From Devosia sp. Leaf420 (lineage in GTDB: Bacteria; Pseudomonadota; Alphaproteobacteria; Rhizobiales; Devosiaceae), in the NCBI RefSeq assembly GCF_001425445.1, contig NZ_LMQU01000001.1:373221-437220 (forward strand): a stretch of DNA of 64,000 nucleotides, written 5' to 3'. Below the pieces are notes generated by a model that was given only the letters and a program-made list of their open reading frames with translations, searched no databases and was not told the DNA's origin. Position 1 is the first letter of the stretch. The number at the start of each line of letters is the position of its first letter. A program made the position numbers and the translations under genes. Below are positions 1 to 8,267 of this stretch, piece by piece.

Positions 1-423
1 GCCCTGGGTGGCATGGCGATGCTGAGCGCCGCTGCCCCGACGCAGGCGCAATCGGTCAATCTAAGCTTTGGCCAGCGCTATCAGGTCGTTGAGACCTATT
101 GCGACCGCAACCCATGGGACCGCGATTGCCGCGGCTTCTACAATGGTGGTTGGGACGATCGCGACTACTATAATTTCTACAATACCCGCCGCTCGTCGAT
201 CGACAATATCTCGGCCGGCATCTTCGGGATCGCTTTTGGTGCAGCGCTTGGCTCGATCATTGCCAATGGCGCGGCCAACAATAATCGCGGCGACGTGGTC
301 GTCTATCGCGAAGGTAATGGCGGCGGCAACGTCAATGCGTGCTACGCCCGCTATAAATCCTATGATGAGCGGACCAATACCTATCTCGGCTATGATGGCA
401 TCCGCCACCAGTGCCGTCTTTGA
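1..423 (+). CDS. BA14K-like secreted protein, 5' end cut by the window
   Basis: The reading frame is open from the first base, and its first residues (ALGGMAMLSAAAPTQAQ) look like the end of a Sec signal peptide, so the true start lies outside the window. The C-terminus carries the BA14K-like signature: CYARYKSYDERTNTYLGYDG followed by a cysteine near the end. The middle is rich in Tyr, Asp and Asn, with a Gly/Ala-rich stretch (IFGIAFGAALGSIIANG) that could be a membrane or glycine-zipper segment. BA14K proteins are small rhizobial envelope proteins, described as lectin-like in Brucella. The role here is unknown. Confidence 0.75.
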   Translation, partial: ALGGMAMLSAAAPTQAQSVNLSFGQRYQVVETYCDRNPWDRDCRGFYNGGWDDRDYYNFYNTRRSSIDNISAGIFGIAFGAALGSIIANGAANNNRGDVVVYREGNGGGNVNACYARYKSYDERTNTYLGYDGIRHQCRL

Positions 424-453
424 TTTCAGAGTAGCGCCGAGACCTTTGTGGTC

Positions 454-666
454 TCAGGCATAACGTCCTGATGAACGCGGCGGCGGCGGGGGCTCGGTTT
501 CACCGAGTTTCCGCCGAAGCTTTGCGAGGGCCAAGCGTTCCATGTGAATGCGGGCAGCGTTGACCGGCGTGATGACGAAAACTTCCGTGCCGGTTTCTTC
601 GTCGATGGCGGCGACACGCATCACCTGCCCCATCTGCACAAATTCGAAGAGAACCTCGCCCGCCAT
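454..666 (-). CDS. Small conserved alphaproteobacterial protein, DUF6898 type
   Basis: A 70-residue protein. Its core (EVLFEFVQMGQVMRVAAIDE, then TGTEVFVITPVNAARIHMER) matches the small alphaproteobacterial family I know as DUF6898. It begins MAGEVLFEF and ends in a charged helix (RLALAKLRRKLGE) and a proline run. It has no signal peptide or membrane segment, so it is probably cytosolic. No function is known. It is convergent with the BA14K-like gene, with 30 bases between them. Confidence 0.7.
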   Translation of the reverse strand: MAGEVLFEFVQMGQVMRVAAIDEETGTEVFVITPVNAARIHMERLALAKLRRKLGETEPPPPPRSSGRYA

Positions 667-785
667 GGGACCTCCATTGATGGATGGAGTTTAGCAGGGA
701 TTTTCAGGCGGGGGAGTCGGAATAGATGGGACCGGCTGGCCGCATCGATGATCATCGATCAGCATCAACTCCCTCCGCCCACCTA

Positions 786-857
786 CGGCGTCATTCCCGC
801 GAAAGCGGGAATCCATCTACGGGACCAAAGATTCCCGCTTTCGCGGGAATGACGCCG
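786..857. repeat. REP-like inverted repeat, family A
   Basis: Two 27-base arms (786-812 and 831-857) are exact reverse complements around an 18-base spacer. Each arm also contains the smaller palindrome ATTCCCGCGAAAGCGGGAAT. Degenerate relatives lie at 8641-8708, 47495-47560 and 58892-58914. This is the layout of a bacterial interspersed palindromic (REP/BIME) element. The rest of the 667-932 gap holds only the terminator at 884-911. Confidence 0.85.
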
Positions 858-883
858 AGAATGAGGGGAGAATACTCAAAAAC

Positions 884-911
884 AAAAATCCCCGCTTTCG
901 CGGGGATTTTT
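884..911. terminator. Bidirectional intrinsic terminator
   Basis: A 12-base stem (AAAAATCCCCGC / GCGGGGATTTTT) closes a 4-base loop, giving T-tracts on both strands. It lies 22 bases past the stop of the L,D-transpeptidase gene and most likely ends that minus-strand transcript. The GC core resembles the nearby REP element, so it may have evolved from one. Confidence 0.8.
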
Positions 912-932
912 CGTATTTTAAGGGCTTAACGC

Positions 933-2198
933 TTACGCATCAAAGCTCACTTTGCCCTGCTCGTCGAACTTGTAGACGTCGTCGCGGAAGCTGACGGTGC
1001 CCTGACGGTTGGCCCAGGCGGTGATATAGGTCGTGTGAATCGGCACGCGGGCCTTGCACTCGACGTCGAGACGTTCAAGCGCTTCAAAGGTCGAGTCGAC
1101 CTTGGTCTGGTCCCAATCGCCATTGTCGCGCAGCAGCCAATTGACCAACTGATTGACGCCATCGACGCGAACGCAGCCGGAAGAGTGGAAACGAGCGTTT
1201 TCGCCGAAGAGGGCCTTGGACGGGGTGTCGTGCAGGTAGCAATCGTAGGGATTGTAGAAATTGATCTTGCAGTGACCCATGGAATTGGCCGCGCCAGGTT
1301 CCTGGCGATACATGTAATTCACCTGCTGATCGGTGATGGCAGCCCAGTTGATCGTCGAGGGATCAACCTTCTGACCCGAGCCGTCATAAATGAAAATGTT
1401 CTGTTCAGTCAGGTAGTTGGGGTTTTCCATCATGTACTTGGTCAGGTCCTGACGGACCAGCGACTTGGGCACATGCCAATAGGGGTTGAAGTTGATCTGG
1501 CTGATCTTGCTCGCCATGATCGGGGTGGCGCGCTCGACGCGGCCGACCACCGCGGTGTGGCGCTGCTCGACCATGCCGTCATTCACCGCTTCGATGGTCG
1601 CAGCCGGAATGTTGACGACAACATAGCGCGGGTTGAGGTTCGCGGCCATGCTCTGGACGCGCGTGTAGTTGAGGTAAAGCTGCTGCAGGCGCTGCTGAGC
1701 CGGCACGGACATTGCGTACCAAGTGGCTTCGTCGACCTGGCCGGTTACGACGAGACCATGGCGGGCCTGGAAAGCGCGGACGCCAGCATCGGTCTGTTCA
1801 TCGAAGACGTCGTTGACGTTTTCAACGAGCGCCATATCGCCCGAAGAAATCAAACGACGCTTGAGGGCAACGGCGGCGCGCGAAGACTTACCGAAGTTGA
1901 GGCCATAGGCTTCCTGCGGGATCTCTTCCCAGCCGCCGGCTGCGACGAATGGCTCGTATTGCGAGATGGCGAGCTGCAGGTTGTAGACCGTGTCGAACGA
2001 CAGGATCGGCTCGTTTGTCGAAATGAGGGCTTCGGCAGCGGCGGTTGCCCCGCCCTTGGCAGCGTCGCCCAACACGCGATCGCGCGAGAACATGCCCCAC
2101 ATCGACTCGCTTTCCTGCGCCCGTGCCAAAGTCGGCAGCACTGCGGACGCGCCAACGAATGTCATGGATTGAAGAAAGGAACGTCGATTTACCCGCAT
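933..2198 (-). CDS. L,D-transpeptidase, YcbB/LdtP-like
   Basis: A 421-residue periplasmic peptidoglycan cross-linking enzyme. The N-terminus (NRRSFLQ, a hydrophobic stretch, then LARAQ) is a Tat-type signal peptide. A peptidoglycan-binding-like segment lies near residues 135-165 (DEQTDAGVRAFQARHGLVV). A YkuD catalytic domain follows, with the signature HSSGCVRV, whose Cys is the nucleophile that makes 3-3 cross-links. The INFNPYWHVPKSL segment and the long insert before the active site resemble the YcbB class. The start is supported by a GAGGT ribosome site 6 bases upstream. The ldtR regulator lies upstream on the same strand, beyond its own terminator, so this gene probably has its own promoter. 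Confidence 0.93.
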   Translation of the reverse strand: MRVNRRSFLQSMTFVGASAVLPTLARAQESESMWGMFSRDRVLGDAAKGGATAAAEALISTNEPILSFDTVYNLQLAISQYEPFVAAGGWEEIPQEAYGLNFGKSSRAAVALKRRLISSGDMALVENVNDVFDEQTDAGVRAFQARHGLVVTGQVDEATWYAMSVPAQQRLQQLYLNYTRVQSMAANLNPRYVVVNIPAATIEAVNDGMVEQRHTAVVGRVERATPIMASKISQINFNPYWHVPKSLVRQDLTKYMMENPNYLTEQNIFIYDGSGQKVDPSTINWAAITDQQVNYMYRQEPGAANSMGHCKINFYNPYDCYLHDTPSKALFGENARFHSSGCVRVDGVNQLVNWLLRDNGDWDQTKVDSTFEALERLDVECKARVPIHTTYITAWANRQGTVSFRDDVYKFDEQGKVSFDA

Positions 2199-2311
2199 AT
2201 CGGTACCTCAGAAAAAGTCGCTCGCCACGTTATGGCGCGATATCACTGCTGAGGCGGATTACACAACGGCTCTCAACGCCTTGTGAACCACGCTCGGCTC
2301 AACCTTGAATT

Positions 2312-2345
2312 AGCGAAAAATGGTTTAAAACCAGCAAAAATCGCT
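2312..2345. promoter_or_regulatory. Candidate LdtR operator upstream of the L,D-transpeptidase gene
   Basis: A palindromic block: AGCGA at 2312-2316 pairs with TCGCT at 2341-2345, around the exact dyad TGGTTTAAAACCA (2321-2333). It contains GCGAAAAAT and AAAAATCGC, and both 9-mers recur in the ldtR upstream dyad (3063-3076). Its place about 115-150 bases upstream of the start fits a MarR-type site. Assignment to LdtR is inference. Confidence 0.5.
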
Positions 2346-2373
2346 GCGCCCGGTTTGCGGCACAAATAAGAAA

Positions 2374-2394
2374 ACGCCGGCTTGCGGCCGGCGT
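2374..2394 (-). terminator. Intrinsic terminator of ldtR
   Basis: An 8-base stem (ACGCCGGC / GCCGGCGT) with a 5-base loop. Read on the minus strand it is followed by TTTTCTTATTTG, a T-rich tail, about 130 bases past the ldtR stop. It separates ldtR from the L,D-transpeptidase gene. Confidence 0.65.
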
Positions 2395-2526
2395 CTCTGC
2401 AAAGAGTGTGGCGTGGAGGCAACACATACCTACACCCGCATGCTATTTTCTTGATTCTGTGGCGCCCTGCCCCGCCCCGCGCTTTGAGGCGGTGACGGAG
2501 GCAAATCGCTTCGGACGGCTACCGGA

Positions 2527-3036
2527 TCAGAGCTTGTAGAGGATCTGGTCGACCCAGAAGCGCTCTAGACGGGCCAGTGCCTTATTGAGGTTGTCGAACT
2601 CTTCGTCGCCGAGCCCACCGACCTTGTCGATGGACTTGAGGTGACGATCATAGAGTTCGTCGATGACTTCCGCGACTTCCTCGCCCTTGGGGGTGAGGCG
2701 GATGCGGACCGAGCGACGATCGGTCCGCGAACGTTCCTGGAAGATGTAGCCGGTTTCGACCAGCTTCTTGAGATTGTAGGAGACGTTCGAACCGAGGTAG
2801 TAACCGCGCGAACGCAGTTCGCCGGCGGTCAATTCGCTATCGCCGATGTTGAACATCAGCAGCGCCTGGACCGGGTTGATATCATCCCAGCCCATACGGT
2901 CAAACTCGTCCTTGATCAGATCGAGCAGACGGCGGTGCAGACGCTCCACGCGGGAGACGGCTTCGAGATAAAGGGGCTTCAGACTTTCCGGACGGTTCGG
3001 AACTAGGGTCTCAGCTGCGTTCGACTTGATTGCCAT
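2527..3036 (-). CDS. ldtR: MarR-family transcriptional regulator LdtR
   Basis: A 169-residue winged-helix regulator. The start is the ATG of MAIKSNAAE because a TGAGG ribosome site sits 6 bases upstream; a GTG four codons earlier overlaps that site. The helix-turn-helix region (ELTAGELRSRGYYLGSNVSY, then LKKLVETGYI) is followed by the wing (RSRTDRRSVRIRLTPKG). The sequence and the adjacent L,D-transpeptidase match LdtR of Liberibacter and Sinorhizobium, which controls an L,D-transpeptidase gene and binds small effectors. It probably regulates its own gene and the transpeptidase gene here. Confidence 0.88.
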   Translation of the reverse strand: MAIKSNAAETLVPNRPESLKPLYLEAVSRVERLHRRLLDLIKDEFDRMGWDDINPVQALLMFNIGDSELTAGELRSRGYYLGSNVSYNLKKLVETGYIFQERSRTDRRSVRIRLTPKGEEVAEVIDELYDRHLKSIDKVGGLGDEEFDNLNKALARLERFWVDQILYKL

Positions 3037-3375
3037 TTTTTGCCTCACTGTTTTTATCTGCGTGCGATTTTTCGCATCTCATGAGGCCAAACTACGACGG
3101 CCGGACTAAGATCCACCTAAGCAGCACGCTTAATGTCATCTTACTGGAAAGCAATGAGAATTTGGCTTAACGGATCGTCACACCGGTGCATAAAGTTGTA
3201 ACCTTTCCGGGGCGTAAACGGCTTTGACACAGGGTTGGGGCTGTTAGCGCGTTGGGCAGAAGTAGGGTCTTCGCGCAGACGGGCCGCGTATCAGGCGCCC
3301 CTCTTTGCCTCATCGCAGCCACCTCGGACGGTTACCGTGATCCCAGCGATTTGAGCCGAATTGGCAGGCTAAGAT
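3037..3375. other. ldtR promoter region and gap before DUF6163
   Basis: 339 bases without a gene. The part next to ldtR is T-rich and carries the dyad TGCGATTTTTCGCA at 3063-3076, 27 bases upstream of the ldtR start, a likely operator. Nothing recognisable is seen in the rest, which lies between ldtR and the 3' end of the DUF6163 gene. Confidence 0.5.
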
Positions 3376-3765
3376 TCAGTCCGCTGCCTGGGCGCGGGTG
3401 AAGCGGAAGCTGAGGGCAAAAATCACGAGAATGGCGACCAGCAGTATGACGCGGACGGCAAAGCCTGGAGCGGACATGTGGATATCGCCATTGCCGGCGA
3501 GATAAAGCGCGAGTTCGGCCGTGGTCGATCCAACGAGAAGCACGGCGCCCCAACTAGCCTTGAGCCAGAGCCCAACGCCCGCGAAAAGGCGCGAGAGCGA
3601 AAAGATCGCGAGAAATACAAAGCCCGATGAGCCAAGGACGGCGACGGGGCTGGTCGCACCAGAGTTGATGCCGAGAAGGCGCCCGGCATCGCTGAGCCCC
3701 AGAGCGAGGCTGAGGAGTGCGGTGATGCGGAGATAAAGACCGAGTTGGGGTGACTTGAACGACAT
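3376..3765 (-). CDS. DUF6163-type small membrane protein
   Basis: A 129-residue protein with four predicted membrane helices (about residues 11-30, 40-62, 70-90 and 98-121) and a short charged tail. It resembles the rhizobial family DUF6163, whose function is not known. It is divergent from hemB, about 200 bases away, an arrangement I associate with this family in the order. No catalytic motif is visible. Confidence 0.65.
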   Translation of the reverse strand: MSFKSPQLGLYLRITALLSLALGLSDAGRLLGINSGATSPVAVLGSSGFVFLAIFSLSRLFAGVGLWLKASWGAVLLVGSTTAELALYLAGNGDIHMSAPGFAVRVILLVAILVIFALSFRFTRAQAAD

Positions 3766-3897
3766 GGCTTCTTACTATGCCATGGGACGGGGCTGCGACA
3801 AGCGGCGGCTTGGAGGCGATCACTCCGACTGTTATGACGCCCAAAGCCAAAGTGATTGTTGCCCCCTCCCAGCCGCCCCCATCAAGGCGGAGGTGTC

Positions 3898-3923
3898 ACC
3901 GAATTCGCTAGTGCGAATTCGGT
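3898..3923. promoter_or_regulatory. Perfect 11-base inverted repeat in the DUF6163/hemB promoter region
   Basis: The arms ACCGAATTCGC (3898-3908) and GCGAATTCGGT (3913-3923) are exact reverse complements around the 4-base loop TAGT. The dyad ends 43 bases upstream of the hemB start. No T-tract follows on either strand, so an operator or a stem in the 5' leader is more likely than a terminator. Confidence 0.5.
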
Positions 3924-3966
3924 TGGGTCCGGTGGATGCCGCAATCACGTAGCAAGGAATGAAAGA

Positions 3967-4980
3967 ATGAGCGAAAGCTGGCCCAAACACGATATGTCCT
4001 TCCTCGCAGGCCGCAGGCCGCGGCGGTTGCGGCGGACGGAGTGGAGCCGGAACATGATGCGCGAGACGGAGCTCTTGCCGCGTGACCTGATCTGGCCGCT
4101 CTTTGCGATCGAGGGGCAGAACGAGCGGACGCAGATCAAGACCATGCCAGGCGTGGAGCGGCTTTCGATCGATCTCCTGGTTGAGGCGGCGAAGGCCGCA
4201 CGCGATGCAGGCATTCCAGCGCTGGCGATTTTCCCCAATACGCCAGATCACCTGCGCAGCGAGAATGGGGCCGAGGCCTATAATCCGGACAATCTGATGT
4301 GCCGGGCGCTGACGGCGATCAAGTCCGCTGTGCCCGAGATCGGGCTGATTGCCGATGTGGCGCTCGACGAATATTCGAGCGACGGCCAGGATGGTCTGGT
4401 GCGGGACGGTCATGTCCTCAACGATGAGACCGTGGCGGCGATGGTCAAATCGGCGCTGGTGCAGGCCAAGGCGGGCGCCGATATCATCGCGCCATCCGAC
4501 ATGATGGATGGGCGCGTTTCCGCTATCCGCACTGCGCTTGATGCCAATGGCTTCGAGGACGTGCAGATCATGTCATATGCGGCCAAATATGCGTCCTGCT
4601 ATTATGGGCCATTCCGCGAAGCCGTTGGATCGGGAAGCCGATTGCGCGGCGATAAGCTTACTTATCAGATGGACTATGCCAATTCGGACGAGGCGCTGCG
4701 CGAGATCGAGCAGGATATCGCCGAGGGCGCCGACAGCGTCATGATCAAGCCGGGCCTGCCCTATCTCGATATCGTGCGGCGGACAAAGGACGCCTTCAAC
4801 GTGCCGATCTACGTTTATCAGGTGAGCGGGGAATATGCGATGATCGAGCTGGCTGGGGCGGCCGGCGCAATCAACCGCGACGCGGCAGTGCTCGAAAGCC
4901 TTTGGGCGTTCAAGCGCGCCGGCGCCAACGGCATCCTCACCTATTATGCGCTCGAAATGGCGCGAAAGCTTGGGCGCTAA
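3967..4980 (+). CDS. hemB: Delta-aminolevulinic acid dehydratase (porphobilinogen synthase)
   Basis: A 337-residue cytosolic enzyme that condenses two 5-aminolevulinates to porphobilinogen in tetrapyrrole synthesis (EC 4.2.1.24). Visible motifs are the Schiff-base lysine region SVMIKPGLPYLDI, the substrate region MSYAAKYASCYYGPFREA, and ADIIAPSDMMDGRV. The metal-site segment DVALDEYSSDGQDG carries Asp/Ala instead of the cysteines of zinc enzymes, which indicates the magnesium-type form usual in alphaproteobacteria. The start ATG follows AAGGA and begins MSESWPKHD; the frame is open further upstream but lacks family similarity. Its end overlaps the convergent DMT gene by 4 bases. Confidence 0.95.
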   Translation: MSESWPKHDMSFLAGRRPRRLRRTEWSRNMMRETELLPRDLIWPLFAIEGQNERTQIKTMPGVERLSIDLLVEAAKAARDAGIPALAIFPNTPDHLRSENGAEAYNPDNLMCRALTAIKSAVPEIGLIADVALDEYSSDGQDGLVRDGHVLNDETVAAMVKSALVQAKAGADIIAPSDMMDGRVSAIRTALDANGFEDVQIMSYAAKYASCYYGPFREAVGSGSRLRGDKLTYQMDYANSDEALREIEQDIAEGADSVMIKPGLPYLDIVRRTKDAFNVPIYVYQVSGEYAMIELAGAAGAINRDAAVLESLWAFKRAGANGILTYYALEMARKLGR

Positions 4981-5915
4981 ACCGACTCTTCCGGCGCGGC
5001 TGCAACTTCTTCCTTGGCGCGCGGGCTGCGGCGGCGCGCCATGGTCGCGCTGACGACGCCACCGCAGGCAACGAACGCGATGCCGATCAGCGCGATCGAA
5101 TCCGGGGCGTGGCCGAAGACAAGCCAGCCGAGCAGCGTTGCCCAGCCCAAGTGCAGATAGTTCATCGGCGCGAGAATGGCGGCGGGTGCATAGCGATAGG
5201 ACTGCGTAAAGAGATAATGGCCCAGCCAGGCGGACACGCCGAGGCTGAGGAAGAGCACGATCTGCAATTGCGTGGGCGCAACGCCATAGAGTGTCCAGGG
5301 GAGAAGGATACCGAAGGCGATGGCGCCGATCAGCGCTGTATAAAACAGCATGGTGATGGTGCGCTCGGTGCGGGCGAGGACGCGCGACAGCATGTTGTAG
5401 GCGACCGACACGACGACATTGCCGAGCGCAAAGGCAACGCCGAGCGGATCAAGCCCGCCGCCGGGACGCGCGATGAGCATCACGCCACCAAAGCCGAGCG
5501 CTGCTGCGAGCCAGGCAGCGGACCCAACCTTTTCATGAAGGATCGGGCCGGAGAGCAGGATGACTAGAACGGGAATGATGTAAACGATCGCCGTCGTCTC
5601 GGGGACCGGCATGCGTTGCAGCGCAAAGCCCATCAGGAGAGACGCCACCGCGAGGCAGGCACCGCGGATGAGGACGAGACCGGTGCGCGTGGTTTTCACC
5701 ATCTGCCGGCCGCGGAACGGCGCGACGATAGCCAGCATCAGAAGTGTATGAGTGATGTAGCGAATGGCCGTGACCAGCGGCACGTTATATTCAGTGACCA
5801 GCAGTTTGTTGGTCGTGTCGTTGAGGGCGAAAAGCATCGTTGCCCCGATGATCAGGGCAAGGCCGCGCAATGGCTGATCGGTCAGCGGCGCGGGGGACGC
5901 AGAAGTGGTCGACAT
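4977..5915 (-). CDS. DMT-superfamily (EamA) membrane transporter
   Basis: About 312 residues with ten predicted membrane helices arranged as two EamA repeats; the first begins LRGLALIIGATMLFALNDT and the second LGVAFALGNVVVSVAYNML. Members export metabolites or amino acids across the inner membrane; the substrate cannot be read here. The start is placed at MSTTSASPAP. An upstream GTG would add 23 residues with no family character, and neither start has a strong ribosome site. The gene is convergent with hemB and overlaps its stop. Confidence 0.82.
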   Translation of the reverse strand: MSTTSASPAPLTDQPLRGLALIIGATMLFALNDTTNKLLVTEYNVPLVTAIRYITHTLLMLAIVAPFRGRQMVKTTRTGLVLIRGACLAVASLLMGFALQRMPVPETTAIVYIIPVLVILLSGPILHEKVGSAAWLAAALGFGGVMLIARPGGGLDPLGVAFALGNVVVSVAYNMLSRVLARTERTITMLFYTALIGAIAFGILLPWTLYGVAPTQLQIVLFLSLGVSAWLGHYLFTQSYRYAPAAILAPMNYLHLGWATLLGWLVFGHAPDSIALIGIAFVACGGVVSATMARRRSPRAKEEVAAAPEESV

Positions 5916-6028
5916 GGTTTGGTCCGGGGCGGCGAGCGCAAGGGGGCGACTCGCAAATGGCGGGATTGGGTCGACAATAAGCACCGTGCCCCGCCAAGCC
6001 TAGCGGTAATCTTGCTGACAGGCAGGGC

Positions 6029-6826
6029 CTAAGCTGCTTTGCGGCTAACGACCAGGCCGACTTCCTTGGTGACGTCGACGGCACCGTTGCCGGCGTCGAA
6101 CGCGGAATGAATTGCAGCGCGGAAGGCGGCTTGCTGATCGGGCGGCGCGGTATCGCCGGGCGGATATGAAGTCATGGCGAGGTAGACGACTTCGGGATCA
6201 GTGACGCGCATGGTCGCAGGGTAGATCTTGAGCTCGGCATTGCCGAACTGGGCTTTCAGAAGATGCTCGGCGCGGTCGAGGCCGAAGGCGTCGCCAGCGG
6301 GATCGTGCGGGGCGCTGCCAAAGACGGTGGTCAGGGCATAGAGTTCGGCCATGTTGTTGCGGCCATTGGTGGTGACGAGGAGCGTCCCGCCTGGTTTGAG
6401 GACGCGATGGAACTCGGCGATGGCGGCGGCTTGGTCTTTCACATGGTAGAGCATGTGCATGGCGATGAGAGCATCACAGCTTTCATCGGCAAAGGGCAGG
6501 CTTGTGGCGTCACCGACCTGGGTGGAGATGCTCGCGAAGGGTAGCGCGCGGCAGCGGGTTTCGGCTTCGGCCACCATGCCGGGGGATTGATCGAACAGTG
6601 TCACATCGAGGCCATTTGGGAGCACCGACACGGCCTCCTGCCAGAACCAGGCTGGGCCGCAGCCAATGTCGAGGATTTTGGCGCCGGTAGAGACCGAAAC
6701 ATGTTGGGCAACCCAGGTGAACCATGGGACCTCCGCTTTGCTGAAGCCACCGGAGAGGCGAGCGCGGGCGGCCAGCTTTTCGCTGTCGGAATATTGGCGA
6801 TCCATGCCTTGGGTGATCTGGCTCAT
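6029..6826 (-). CDS. Class I SAM-dependent methyltransferase
   Basis: 265 residues. Motif I (KILDIGCGPAWFW) lies near residue 50 and the acidic motif (VTLFDQSPGM) follows. The next motifs are GDATSLPFADESCDALIAMH and VLKPGGTLLVTTNGR, the order of a Methyltransf_11-type fold. The substrate is unknown. The start MSQITQGMD is fixed by GGAGG 7 bases upstream, and a longer open frame upstream is discarded. It is divergent from the RDD gene with a 122-base shared promoter region. Confidence 0.85.
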   Translation of the reverse strand: MSQITQGMDRQYSDSEKLAARARLSGGFSKAEVPWFTWVAQHVSVSTGAKILDIGCGPAWFWQEAVSVLPNGLDVTLFDQSPGMVAEAETRCRALPFASISTQVGDATSLPFADESCDALIAMHMLYHVKDQAAAIAEFHRVLKPGGTLLVTTNGRNNMAELYALTTVFGSAPHDPAGDAFGLDRAEHLLKAQFGNAELKIYPATMRVTDPEVVYLAMTSYPPGDTAPPDQQAAFRAAIHSAFDAGNGAVDVTKEVGLVVSRKAA

Positions 6827-6948
6827 CGCGCCCTCCTCGTTTTTGAAAGGATAGGATGCTCGGGCGAGCATGTCACCCTTGGCGGAGGCGGTTCCTTTTC
6901 TGTGCCTTGGGTCTTGCATTGCGGCGCAGGCGTGACAATTTCTGGACC

Positions 6949-7458
6949 ATGACCCAGGACCATGTTCGCCCCTATCTCCCAGACCCCGCAAATGCCCCCG
7001 AATTGTTCGAAGGCGTGCTGACGCGACGCGTCATGGCTTACTTCATCGACCTGATGATCATGGGGGCGCTGGTGCTGGCGGCGCTGATGATTGGCGGGGT
7101 GCTTGGCTTCTTCACGCTGGGGCTGGCCTGGATCGCCTTGCCGGCGGTGATTCCCGGCGCCATCGTGCTTTATTATGCTGCAACGCTCGGGTCATCGCGA
7201 CGAGCGACCGTCGGCATGCAGATGATGGATATCGTTTTGACGCCGACGCGGGGGCAGCCACTCGATGGCTGGATGGCTATTTTCCACGCGCTGCTCTTTT
7301 GGGTAAGCTTCTGGATTTCCTGGCCTATTTCGCTGCTGTTTGCGCTTTTCACGCCCCGGCGGCAGATGATCCATGACCTGGTCGTCGGCACGCTGATGGT
7401 GCGTCGATCGCCCATGGTGCGGCGTTGGGGCGGTGCGAGAGGCACGGCCTTTTCGTGA
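6949..7458 (+). CDS. RDD-family membrane protein
   Basis: 169 residues. After a short cytosolic leader (MTQDHVRPYLPDPANAPELF) comes the RDD signature LTRRVMAYFIDLMIM, then three or four membrane helices. The C-terminal RRQMIHDLVVGTLMVRR is typical of the family. RDD proteins are small inner-membrane proteins, some linked to ion transport; no specific job can be assigned. The start ATG at 6949 removes 31 codons with no family similarity. bpt follows on the same strand after 58 bases, so co-transcription is possible. Confidence 0.85.
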   Translation: MTQDHVRPYLPDPANAPELFEGVLTRRVMAYFIDLMIMGALVLAALMIGGVLGFFTLGLAWIALPAVIPGAIVLYYAATLGSSRRATVGMQMMDIVLTPTRGQPLDGWMAIFHALLFWVSFWISWPISLLFALFTPRRQMIHDLVVGTLMVRRSPMVRRWGGARGTAFS

Positions 7459-7516
7459 ACATTGCGAGGCGGCTGCTCTAAGGCTAGTATCGTCTGATTG
7501 CAGCAACGGGTCGTAG

Positions 7517-8248
7517 ATGACCGACCAATCACCAGAGACAACGCAGCTTTTTTTGACTGCAGCCATGCCGTGCCCCTATTTGCCGGGCCACATGGAGCGG
7601 AAGCTCTTTACCCATTTGAGCGGGCGACGCGCTTCGGCGCTGCATCATGTGCTCAGCGACAATGGGTTTCGCCGCAGCCAGAACCTGATTTATCGGCCGG
7701 CCTGCGAGGGCTGCAATGCCTGCCAATCCGTGCGGATTGTGGCTGGCGAATTTGCGGCATCGAGCCGGTTTCGACGCGTGTTGCGGAACAATGAGGATCT
7801 GTCCGTTACCGTCCGGCAGACGACCGCCACCACCGAGCAATATGAGCTTTTCCGACGCTATCTCGAATCCCGGCACGCGGGCGGCGGGATGACGCAGATG
7901 TCCTATCAGGACTATGAGTACATGGTGGAAGACACGCCAGTACAATCCATCCTGGTTGAATATCGTCTTCGCGACCATCCTGACGAGCAATTGGTCGCGG
8001 TGGCGCTCACCGATGTGATGCACGATGGGCTATCTATGGTCTATTCGTTCTATGACCCGGAACTGGCACATCGCAGCCTCGGGACTTTTCTTATTCTCGA
8101 CCACATCGCGCAGGTGCGCTCCTCGGCGCTGAACTACGTCTATCTTGGCTATTGGGTGAAGAACTCGCCCAAGATGGCCTATAAGGCGCAGTATCGGCCG
8201 CTGGAAGTGCAGCGCGGCCATGCCGGCTGGTGTCGGGTCGAGGATTGA
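7517..8248 (+). CDS. bpt: Aspartate/glutamate leucyltransferase (N-degron pathway)
   Basis: A 243-residue enzyme that moves Leu from Leu-tRNA to N-terminal Asp or Glu and marks proteins for ClpS/ClpAP degradation (EC 2.3.2.29). The N-terminal half has the ATE_N features PCPYLPGHMERKLFTHL and IYRPACEGCNACQSVRI, including the conserved paired cysteines. The C-terminal half has GNAT-like core segments: VYSFYDPELAHRSLGTFLIL and YVYLGYWVKNSPKMAYKAQY. The length is normal for Bpt. Confidence 0.93.
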   Translation: MTDQSPETTQLFLTAAMPCPYLPGHMERKLFTHLSGRRASALHHVLSDNGFRRSQNLIYRPACEGCNACQSVRIVAGEFAASSRFRRVLRNNEDLSVTVRQTTATTEQYELFRRYLESRHAGGGMTQMSYQDYEYMVEDTPVQSILVEYRLRDHPDEQLVAVALTDVMHDGLSMVYSFYDPELAHRSLGTFLILDHIAQVRSSALNYVYLGYWVKNSPKMAYKAQYRPLEVQRGHAGWCRVED

Positions 8249-8267
8249 TACGACCGGCGTTTGCCGG

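Larger units (their letters stand above)
2199..2526. other. Intergenic region between the L,D-transpeptidase gene and ldtR
   Basis: This 328-base gap should hold the promoter of the L,D-transpeptidase gene. I see no open frame with coding character. It contains the palindrome at 2312-2345 and the hairpin at 2374-2394, both listed separately. Confidence 0.6.
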
